Shown: in pieces, positions 30,587-37,305 of the stretch
Layout: every line of letters begins with the position of its first letter
How positions within the stretch are numbered: the stretch's first letter is position 1
Assembly (NCBI RefSeq): GCF_004364325.1
Contig: NZ_SOCP01000006.1
Coordinates: forward strand, 372,001 to 436,000
Origin: Actinophytocola oryzae
GTDB lineage: Bacteria; Actinomycetota; Actinomycetes; Mycobacteriales; Pseudonocardiaceae
Direction: 5' to 3'
Length of the DNA: 64,000 bases
The notes under the pieces: model-generated
Told to the model about the DNA's origin: nothing
What the model saw: only the letters and a program-made list of their open reading frames with translations
Databases searched by the model: none
Translations under genes and position numbers: made by a program

Positions 30587-31387
30587 GTGACTGATGTGGC
30601 ACTCGCCGACCTGCCCGCCGCCGCCAAGATCGCCCACGGCGGTCAGGGCACGGTGTTCCGGCTGGTGGACGGCACGCTGCTGAAGCTCTACCACCCGGGC
30701 GTGGCGGTGCTGTCCGACGAGTTGCGGCGCCTGATCGACCTGCCGGGCGGGCGGGGGGACCTGTCCGGCGCGCCGGTCGCGTGGCCGAGCGGACGGGTCT
30801 TCGACGGGGGCCGGTGCGTGGGGACGCTCATGCCGGAGGTGCCCGACCGGTTCGCGACGTCGCTCGCGGGGCGGCGGCGCCTGCTGGAGCTGCAGTTCCT
30901 GCTGTACCCGAGGCGCGCCATGTGGGCGGACCTGCGGCTGCCGACCGGAAGGGAACGGCGGCGGATCGCGGCCGCGTACGTGGAGCTGTTCAGGGTGCTG
31001 CACCGCAACGGCGTGGTGATCGGCGACGTGTCCATGCGCAACCTGCTGTGGACGGTCGCAGGGGGGCCGTCGGTGTTCGCCATCGACTGCGACGGGTTCC
31101 GGCTGAAGGGGCGGCCACCCGCGGTGCGGACGGTGGACACGGCCGGCTGGTCGGACCCGGCGCGGCCGGCGGAGGTCTCGGTGGACACCGACCGGTACAA
31201 GCTCGCGCTCGTCACGTTGCGGGTGCTGCTCGGCGACCACGAGGTGACACCGGAGGACGTGTACCGCGAGGAGTCCCACCGGCGGGTGCTCGGCCAGGAC
31301 CTCACGGCGCTGGCCAGGTACGCGGTGCGCCCCGGCCGAAGGCCCGCGGCGGAATGCTGGCTCGGCGCGCTGGGCGCGGAATCATGA
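30587..31387 (+). CDS. Atypical protein kinase of a TerY-P triad
   Basis: The 266-residue protein keeps the kinase elements in order: a glycine loop GGQGTVFRL (near 19), a Lys strand LLKLYH (near 34), a catalytic loop VIGDVSMRNLLW (near 144) with D and N but no HRD, and a DFG-like IDCDGFRL (near 165). This variant loop and D-C-D motif are typical of the kinases in TerY-P triads. It is short and lacks the extra C-terminal domain some family members have. GTG 30587 lies 24 bases after the phosphatase stop. Confidence 0.87.
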   Translation: MTDVALADLPAAAKIAHGGQGTVFRLVDGTLLKLYHPGVAVLSDELRRLIDLPGGRGDLSGAPVAWPSGRVFDGGRCVGTLMPEVPDRFATSLAGRRRLLELQFLLYPRRAMWADLRLPTGRERRRIAAAYVELFRVLHRNGVVIGDVSMRNLLWTVAGGPSVFAIDCDGFRLKGRPPAVRTVDTAGWSDPARPAEVSVDTDRYKLALVTLRVLLGDHEVTPEDVYREESHRRVLGQDLTALARYAVRPGRRPAAECWLGALGAES

Positions 31388-31423
31388 CGCGCGACGCGGT
31401 CCGGGGGGCCGGCCACGTCACGC

Positions 31424-31436
31424 GTTTCCCGTTTCC
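31424..31436. promoter_or_regulatory. Second copy of GTTTCCCGTTTCC
   Basis: This is an exact 13-base copy of the motif at 24464-24476. It lies 99 bases before the start of the 56-aa membrane peptide gene, at a similar distance to the first copy and its peptide gene. GATATC follows 24 bases on, comparable to TATATT after the first copy. Confidence 0.45.
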
Positions 31437-31522
31437 GACTGTCGGTGGCGAGGGGCAACCGATATCGCGCCACGATTTCCCGAGTCATGCTGTATTCACT
31501 CGGAAAATCTGTGGAGGCTCTG

Positions 31523-31693
31523 ATGAGAATCCTGGTCTCAGCCGCCGGAATATTGAGGCTCGTGGTGACCTGTTTCGTGCTCGGGATCGTGCTGGGCATC
31601 TACTTCGGCGTAGCAGGGTCGCCGGAGGCGGTAACACCGTCGGACAGCCACCCGGTCGAAGCCGTCCTGCCGGTCATCGCGACCGCGCACTGA
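31523..31693 (+). CDS. Small membrane peptide, 56 aa
   Basis: ATG 31523 follows a clear ribosome site (GGAGG, seven bases upstream). The product starts MRILVSAAGILRLVVTCFVL and has one membrane segment (about 10-32) and a short polar tail ending VLPVIATAH. It could be a small membrane protein or the precursor of an exported peptide. It lies between the kinase gene and a protein of unknown function, all in one direction, and shares an upstream motif with the 59-aa peptide gene. Confidence 0.6.
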   Translation: MRILVSAAGILRLVVTCFVLGIVLGIYFGVAGSPEAVTPSDSHPVEAVLPVIATAH

Positions 31694-31759
31694 GGAAGAT
31701 GGAACGTTTTGCCACCGCCGCGCGACGGTTGGACTGATTTCGTTGGTGAGGAGTGCACG

Positions 31760-32614
31760 ATGGCCGCACAAGCCGAGCTGGTCAGTGACCTGAAGGCGTT
31801 GCGCAAGGGGCGGGGCCTGTACGTCAACAATGTCGGCGAGCGGGTCGGTCCCAAGCTGCGCGATCTCTGTGGAGTGACCGAACAGGACGGGCCGGGGGAA
31901 ATTCGTCTGCGGGTCGCGCAGCGGCTCGAACATCTCGCCGTGGAGCTGCCGGACGACCTCCGGATGGCCGCGCTGGCGGCGTTCGGCATGATTCCCGCTG
32001 CCCGCAGGCCGCTTTACCAGGAAAGGGTGAGCTGGTTCGCGGAAAGGATCGGCAGGGATCCCCGCACTGCCCGCCGCAGAATCGATGACGCGATTCACCA
32101 GTTGGCGCAGTTGGCGTTCACCCCGTTGCGGTTGCGCAGCGGTGCGGAGCAGGCGGTCGGCTGGCACACGTTGGAGAGCCGGGTGATCCTGTTGCTCGAC
32201 GGTCCGATGCCGGAGGCTCTGGAGACGCACCGGATCATGGCCGCGCAGGACAACCTGCGGGAGCTGGAGGTGGCGCCTCCGTTCGCGCAGGCGTCGGTGA
32301 TGTACGGGGGGACTCTGCGGAACGGCGTGCTCGTGCTGGCGAGTCCGCTGATGGCGGGTCAGTCGTGCGAGTTCGCGATCCGGTCGAGGAACCCGGTGCG
32401 GCCGAGGCAGTTCCTGCACATGCCGCGCCGCAGGTGCGACCTGCTCGACTTGCGGGTCCGCTTCGACACCGAACGGCTCCCGCGCGTGGTGTCCCGCCTC
32501 CAGGGCCGCCCGGTCCGCGAACGAGCCCGCGTCCCGATCGACAACGCGGGCGAGATCCACGTCATCTTCCGAGACCTGACCAAGGGCATGCCGTACGGCG
32601 CCCGCTGGGACTAG
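31760..32614 (+). CDS. Hypothetical actinobacterial protein, possibly regulatory
   Basis: The 284-residue protein has an all-helical N-terminal half (LVSDLKALRKGRGLYVNNVG, LRDLCGVTEQDGP, RDPRTARRRIDDAIHQL) and a more beta-rich C-terminal half ending IHVIFRDLTKGMPYGARWD. The basic helix RTARRRID looks able to bind nucleic acid, but I know no established function for this type. ATG 31760 has GAGGAG seven bases upstream. It closes the block that includes the vWA-PP2C-kinase triad and may be co-transcribed with the 56-aa peptide gene. Confidence 0.72.
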   Translation: MAAQAELVSDLKALRKGRGLYVNNVGERVGPKLRDLCGVTEQDGPGEIRLRVAQRLEHLAVELPDDLRMAALAAFGMIPAARRPLYQERVSWFAERIGRDPRTARRRIDDAIHQLAQLAFTPLRLRSGAEQAVGWHTLESRVILLLDGPMPEALETHRIMAAQDNLRELEVAPPFAQASVMYGGTLRNGVLVLASPLMAGQSCEFAIRSRNPVRPRQFLHMPRRRCDLLDLRVRFDTERLPRVVSRLQGRPVRERARVPIDNAGEIHVIFRDLTKGMPYGARWD

Positions 32615-32868
32615 TTGTTCCCAGCTCGGCCGCTGAGGGCCGCCCGGGTGCCAGTCTGGTGGTACCTGACCGCGAGCGAACTGATCGAGCGCGGCATGCG
32701 GTTCGGAATCGGGCCAGTCCGTGATCGCGCGGCTCTCGAAGCTTGCATGGTCTCTCCCGGTCAGACCTTCGACGGGAACGATCTGTATCCCGAGGTCGCT
32801 GACAAAGCTGAACGGCTTCGTCCCGGAAGAACTCGCCGGGTTCCTTCGCGATCGGCTGGCCTGACGCC
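32615..32868. other. Gene-free stretch with a possible coding remnant
   Basis: No complete gene is visible. A plus-strand frame reads ELIERGMRFGIGPVRDRAALEA and then loses its protein-like character, which might be the start of a decayed gene. This is weak and could be chance. Confidence 0.25.
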
Positions 32869-33885
32869 TCACTGTGGGGTCAGCGGAGCGGTGCTGTTGC
32901 GGACGATCAGGTCCGTGGCCAGCTCCACCCGGGGGCTCTCCGTCTCCTCACCGCGCGAAAGCCGCAGCAGCATGCGGGCCGCCAGCGTGCCCATCTCCGC
33001 GAGGGGCTGGCGGACGGTCGTGAGGGGCGGCGACGCCCACCGGGCCTCCGGGAGGTCGTCGAAGCCCACCACGCTCACGTCGTCCGGCACGCGGAGGCCC
33101 TGCTGGCGGAGGCCCTCGTACACGCCGAACGCCATCTGGTCGCTCGACGCGAAGATCGCGGTCGGCGGGTCGTCGAGGGCCATCAGCGCGGCGGCACCCC
33201 GGAAGCCCGACTCGTGGTAGAAGTCGCCCGGCTGGATCAGCTCGTCGGACACCGGCAGGCCCGCCGCGTCCAGCGCCGCGCGGTAGCCGTCCATGCGGGC
33301 CCTGCTGCACAGCAGTGACGGCGGCCCGGCGATGAAGCCGATCCGGCGGTGCCCCAGCGACGTCAGGTGCTCGGTCGCCGCCCGGCCGCCCGCCCAGTTG
33401 GTCGCGCCGATCGTCGGCACCTCCAGCGCCGGACCACCCGCCGGGTCGATCACCACCGCAGGCACGTTCAGCCTGCGTAGTTCGGCCTGGTGGCCGGGCT
33501 GCAGCGTCGACGCCACCAGGATCACGCCGTCCGACTTGCGGGCACGCAGGTTGTCCAGCCACTGCCTGGTCGCGGCCGAGTGGCGGTGGATGCCGCTCAC
33601 GACCGTGCCGACCGCCGCCGCGTGTGCCACGTCCTCGACGCCGCGGATGATCTCCACTGCCCACGGGCTGTCCAGGTCGTTGAACACGAGGTCGATCAGG
33701 CCCGCGTGCTCGCCGCGCCTCGACCCGCGCCGCTGGTACCCGTGCTGGGTGAGCAGCGCCTCGATCCGGGCGCGTGTCGTCGGTGACACGTCCGACCGGC
33801 CGTTCAGCACGCGGGACACGGTCGGCACCGACACGCCCGCCTCGGCCGCGATGACGTTGATCGTCACCTTGCGTTCTCTGGCCAC
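32869..33885 (-). CDS. LacI-family transcriptional repressor
   Basis: The 338-residue protein has the LacI helix-turn-helix and hinge (TINVIAAEAGVSVPTVSRVL; residues 7-55) and a periplasmic-binding-like sugar-sensing domain (GLIDLVFNDLDSPWAVEIIRG, DGVILVASTL, HRRIGFIAGP, FASSDQMAFGVYEGL, VVGFDDLPEARWASPPLTTV). GTG 33885 follows GGGGAGC. A palindrome CCGAAACTTTCGG lies 18 bases upstream, and related sites lie ahead of the binding protein and GH3 genes, so it most likely represses the whole sugar locus and itself. Confidence 0.93.
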   Translation of the reverse strand: MARERKVTINVIAAEAGVSVPTVSRVLNGRSDVSPTTRARIEALLTQHGYQRRGSRRGEHAGLIDLVFNDLDSPWAVEIIRGVEDVAHAAAVGTVVSGIHRHSAATRQWLDNLRARKSDGVILVASTLQPGHQAELRRLNVPAVVIDPAGGPALEVPTIGATNWAGGRAATEHLTSLGHRRIGFIAGPPSLLCSRARMDGYRAALDAAGLPVSDELIQPGDFYHESGFRGAAALMALDDPPTAIFASSDQMAFGVYEGLRQQGLRVPDDVSVVGFDDLPEARWASPPLTTVRQPLAEMGTLAARMLLRLSRGEETESPRVELATDLIVRNSTAPLTPQ

Positions 33886-33902
33886 GGTAGCTCCCCGGAT
33901 CG

Positions 33903-33915
33903 CCGAAACTTTCGG
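33903..33915. promoter_or_regulatory. LacI-type operator CCGAAACTTTCGG, site 1
   Basis: This perfect 13-base palindrome lies between the second permease gene and the lacI-type repressor start, in position for autoregulation. Two close relatives lie at 37158 and 37279. Confidence 0.65.
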
Positions 33916-33920
33916 AAATT

Positions 33921-34739
33921 CTACTTGCTGCCAACTCCGGCGAGGCCGGCGATCAGCCAACGGCGCGCCACGAGGTAGAGCACGAACACCGGCAGCGCGG
34001 TCAGCATGACCGCCATCATCATTCCAGGCACGTTGATCTGGAACTCCTGCTTGAAGTTGGTCAGCGACAGCGTCAGCACCCGAGTGGACGGGTCCTGCGT
34101 CAGGATCAGCGGGAACAGGAACTGGTTCCACGCACCCAGCGCCGTGTACGTGCCGACCGCCGCGATGGCGCCCCTGGACATCGGGATCACCAGCTGCCAC
34201 ATGATCCGGAACGGCCCGGCGCCGTCGACGGTCATCGCGTCGTACAGCTCGTTCGACACGTCCCGCAGCGACCCGACCAGCACGAGCACCACCAGCGGCA
34301 GCCCGAACGCGACCGTCGGCAGGACGATCGCGGTGAGCGAGTCGTACAGCTGCATCCGGTTGATGATCAGGTACAGCGGGATGATCGTCGCCTGCGCGGG
34401 GATCGCCAGGCCCGCCAGGAAGATCCGGAACGTGGCCCCGGACGCCCAGCTCATGGACCGCACGATCGCGTACGCCGCAGGCACCGCGACGACCAGCGTC
34501 AGCACCACGCACGCGGCCGTCACGATGACGGTGTTCAGCAGGTACCGCATGAACCCGCTGTCCATCACCTCGGCGAAGTTGCCGAAGGTGATCGAGCCGG
34601 GGATCGCGAGCGGCCCCCGGTCGAGGAAGCTGTCCCGCGTCTGCAGGCTCCAGGACACCATCACGTAGATGGGGACCCCGACGATCACCAGCCACACCAC
34701 GGACAGCCCGCCCGCGATGTAGTTGGGGCGAGTTTTCAC
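33921..34739 (-). CDS. Carbohydrate ABC transporter permease (MalG-like)
   Basis: The 272-residue protein has six membrane segments and the cytoplasmic EAA loop NELYDAMTVDGAGPFRIMWQ (near 190), which contacts the ATPase. It is the inner-membrane second permease of a CUT1-type sugar importer. No ATPase gene lies in the locus, so a shared MsiK-type ATPase is expected, as in other actinomycetes. GTG 34739 starts the gene. It is downstream of the partner permease by a 115-base spacer holding short repeats. Confidence 0.92.
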   Translation of the reverse strand: MKTRPNYIAGGLSVVWLVIVGVPIYVMVSWSLQTRDSFLDRGPLAIPGSITFGNFAEVMDSGFMRYLLNTVIVTAACVVLTLVVAVPAAYAIVRSMSWASGATFRIFLAGLAIPAQATIIPLYLIINRMQLYDSLTAIVLPTVAFGLPLVVLVLVGSLRDVSNELYDAMTVDGAGPFRIMWQLVIPMSRGAIAAVGTYTALGAWNQFLFPLILTQDPSTRVLTLSLTNFKQEFQINVPGMMMAVMLTALPVFVLYLVARRWLIAGLAGVGSK

Positions 34740-34772
34740 GACACCCCCTCGACCGCTCCGTGGCGCCGGAAC

Positions 34773-34855
34773 GCTCCGCAGGCTCCGCTACACCGGCGCC
34801 CTCCGCAGTCGAGGTGGCGTCGTGAGTGTTGATGGTTCGCTCCGCAAGCTCCGCT
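34773..34855. repeat. Two copies of GCTCCGCA-R-GCTCCGCT
   Basis: The 17-base units at 34773-34789 and 34839-34855 differ at one base, and each contains GCTCCGC twice. They lie in the spacer between the two permease genes; the second copy touches the stop codon of the upstream permease. They could form mRNA structures that tune the permease ratio. No function is proven. Confidence 0.5.
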
Positions 34856-35784
34856 CACAGGCCCTCCAGCGTCGAACGCATCTTCCCGAAGCCCGAGAAC
34901 CGCACGATCAGCAGCGAGATCGCGGTCGCGACGATCACCAGCACCGAGCCGATCGCCGACGCGAAGCCGAACTCGTACTGCTTGAAGCCACGGAAGTACA
35001 TCTCCAGCGGCAGCGTGCGGGTGGACGACGCCGGTCCGCCGTTGGTCAGCAGGAAGATGGTCTCGAAGTACGTCAGCGAGCCGACGATCATGATGGTCGA
35101 CGACGTGACGACCGTGTTCCGCAGCTGCGGCAGCGTGACGTACCAGAACATGTGCCACCGGCCGGCGCCGTCGACCGTCGCCGCGTCGTACAGGACCTTC
35201 GGAATGTTTCGGGCCGCCGCCTGGTACAGCAGCGTGTGGAACGGGATGAACTGCCACCCGACCACGATCACGATGGCCGTGATGGCGCCGGACGTCGTGC
35301 CGAGGATGTTCCGCAACGGCTCGAACCCGCGCCCGATGCCGAGGTACGGGTCGAACAACCGGTTGTACAGCAACGCGATCGCGGCGGTCGACAGCAGCAG
35401 CGGCAGGAAGAACAACGCAGACAGCACCGCGCGGTTGCGTTGCTCACCGGCCGCCCACACGCCGATCAGGATCGCCATCGGCGTCTGCGTCGCCCAGCAG
35501 AGCGCGGTCAGCAGCAGCGTCGTCCAGGTGACGTCCCAGATCGCCTGGTTCTGGAACAGCCGGATCCAGTTGTCCAGGCCGATGAGGCCGGGCGTGCCCA
35601 CGCCGGTCCAGTCGGTGAACGACAGGTACAGCACCAGCACGAGCGGCAGCGCCGCGAAGATCCCGAAGAACACCAGCGCCGGCAGCAGGTACAGGGCACT
35701 CGGCCGGCTCACCCGCTTCGACCGCCGCCGCACGGGCGCCGGTGCGGACCGCACCGGCGTCTGCGTGTCGGTCATGACGGCCAT
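34855..35784 (-). CDS. Carbohydrate ABC transporter permease (MalF-like)
   Basis: The 309-residue protein has an Arg-rich N terminus, six membrane segments and the EAA loop KVLYDAATVDGAGRWHMFWY (near 210). It pairs with the MalG-like permease downstream. ATG 35784 begins immediately after the stop of the sugar-binding protein gene, so translation is probably coupled. Confidence 0.92.
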   Translation of the reverse strand: MAVMTDTQTPVRSAPAPVRRRSKRVSRPSALYLLPALVFFGIFAALPLVLVLYLSFTDWTGVGTPGLIGLDNWIRLFQNQAIWDVTWTTLLLTALCWATQTPMAILIGVWAAGEQRNRAVLSALFFLPLLLSTAAIALLYNRLFDPYLGIGRGFEPLRNILGTTSGAITAIVIVVGWQFIPFHTLLYQAAARNIPKVLYDAATVDGAGRWHMFWYVTLPQLRNTVVTSSTIMIVGSLTYFETIFLLTNGGPASSTRTLPLEMYFRGFKQYEFGFASAIGSVLVIVATAISLLIVRFSGFGKMRSTLEGL

Positions 35785-37086
35785 CTACGCGGCGTCCTCG
35801 TTCGCCTTCACGAACCCGGCCGCGTCGAGCCGGCCGAGGAACACCTTCGACAGCGCGTCGAGCATCGGCTGCGCCTGCGCCTTCTCGATGGCCTGGTCCC
35901 ACGACAGCTGGAACGTCGGCGCGTCGTTGACCATGTCGTAGACCACCTTGGCGAACGCCGGGTCCGCCGCCTTGCTCATCCGGTCCTCGAGGCCCGTCGT
36001 CGCGGGCACGTCGCCCGCCTTGAGCCACGCGTCGACGTAGGCCGTCGAGGCCATCTCCTGCTTCAGGAACTTGACGGCCGCGTCGACGTGCTTCGAGTCC
36101 TTGCTGACCGAGAAGTAGTTGGTGGGGTTGCCGACGATCGCCTTCGGGTCCCCGACCCCGCCCTCGACGGTCGGGAAGTCGATGAAGCCCTGGTTCGTCT
36201 TGGCGTACTCCGGCTGGTCGGTCACCTGGTTCGTGTACTCCCACGAACCCATCAGGTGCATGGCAGCCTTGCCCTCCGCGATCAGCGTCGACGCGCCTGC
36301 GCCGTCCCAGCGGACCGACGCGTAGCTGTCGCCGAAGCCGCCGCGCTGGACCAGGTCGCGGATCATGTCGATGGCCTTGCTGACGGCGGGGTCCTTCCAC
36401 GCGTCCTTCTTGCCGGCGGCGATGTCGTTGAACACGTCCGGGCCGCCGATGCGGTCGACGAGGTACTCCGGCCAGACCAGCTCGGTCCACGCGTCGCCGC
36501 CCGCCAGCGCGAACGGGATGATGCCGTTGCCCTTGGCCCTGTCCACGACCGTGAGCAGGTCGTTCCACGTCCTCGGCGGCTGCACGTTCAGGTCGGCGAA
36601 GACCTTCTTGTTGTAGAACAGGATGATCGGCTGCATGCCCCGGGCGGGCACGCCGTAGAACTTCCCGTCGATCGTGCCTGCCTCGAGGACCGAGGGGAGG
36701 AACTTGTCCTTCCAGGCGGGGTCCTTGTCGAACTCCGGCGTGAGATCGACGAGCAGGCCGTCCCGCGCGTACGTGCGGATGCTGCCGCCGCCCCAGTTGT
36801 AGAACACGTCCGGCTTGTTCGAGCTGCCCATCGAGACGTGCAGCTTGTCGGTGTAGCCGTCGTTGGGCGACGGGACGAGCCGCGCCTTGACGTCGGAGTT
36901 CTTGTTGAACCGGTCCACCGCGCCCTGGTGGGCGACGTTCTGGCTCTCCTCCTGCAGGACCCAGACCTGGAACGTCTCGTCGCCGCCGTTCGACGTCGCG
37001 TCGGTGCCGCAGCCGACGAGGCCTGCGCCGACACCGGCGCCGAGTAAGCCGAGGAATGACCTTCTGGGGAGCGGCTGAGGAACCAT
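35785..37086 (-). CDS. Sugar-binding lipoprotein of an ABC importer
   Basis: The 433-residue protein has a twin-arginine-like signal peptide (PRRSFLGLLGAGVGAGLVGCG) with a lipobox ending LVGC, so it is probably Tat-exported and lipid-anchored outside the membrane. The mature part is a family 1 solute-binding protein (DVFYNWGGGSIRTYARDG, PIILFYNKKVFADLNVQPP, AAMHLMGSWEYTN). The binding residues point to an oligosaccharide, but the sugar is not identified. ATG 37086 has AAAGG upstream. A likely operator lies 71 bases upstream at 37158. Confidence 0.92.
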   Translation of the reverse strand: MVPQPLPRRSFLGLLGAGVGAGLVGCGTDATSNGGDETFQVWVLQEESQNVAHQGAVDRFNKNSDVKARLVPSPNDGYTDKLHVSMGSSNKPDVFYNWGGGSIRTYARDGLLVDLTPEFDKDPAWKDKFLPSVLEAGTIDGKFYGVPARGMQPIILFYNKKVFADLNVQPPRTWNDLLTVVDRAKGNGIIPFALAGGDAWTELVWPEYLVDRIGGPDVFNDIAAGKKDAWKDPAVSKAIDMIRDLVQRGGFGDSYASVRWDGAGASTLIAEGKAAMHLMGSWEYTNQVTDQPEYAKTNQGFIDFPTVEGGVGDPKAIVGNPTNYFSVSKDSKHVDAAVKFLKQEMASTAYVDAWLKAGDVPATTGLEDRMSKAADPAFAKVVYDMVNDAPTFQLSWDQAIEKAQAQPMLDALSKVFLGRLDAAGFVKANEDAA

Positions 37087-37157
37087 GACGCGCCTTTCAC
37101 GAAGTGGTGGCCCGCGCGCGGAGGCTGACAGCGAATCGCCTCGGCGCGATCGACATG

Positions 37158-37170
37158 CCGTAAGTTTCGG
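37158..37170. promoter_or_regulatory. LacI-type operator, site 2 (CCGTAAGTTTCGG)
   Basis: It matches the perfect palindrome at 33903 at 11 of 13 bases and keeps the right half-site TTTCGG. It lies upstream of the sugar-binding protein gene. Confidence 0.5.
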
Positions 37171-37278
37171 AATTCATCCGGTAGTTGACGAGAGGTTACG
37201 ACGGGCATGTTCGCGAGGTCAATCCCTTGCTACCGGTAGTTTCCGCCATTAGCTTGAGAAACGGTCCTTTTGTACTCG

Positions 37279-37291
37279 TCGAAACTTTCGG
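37279..37291. promoter_or_regulatory. LacI-type operator, site 3 (TCGAAACTTTCGG)
   Basis: It matches the site at 33903 at 12 of 13 bases and lies 14 bases before the GH3 start codon, where a bound repressor would block transcription or early elongation. Confidence 0.62.
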
Positions 37292-37305
37292 GATTGGAGC
37301 GCGGG

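Noticed and set aside
34723..37047. A 774-codon plus-strand frame across the ABC transporter genes
   Set aside because: It is antisense to three well-recognised transport genes and has no recognisable domain.
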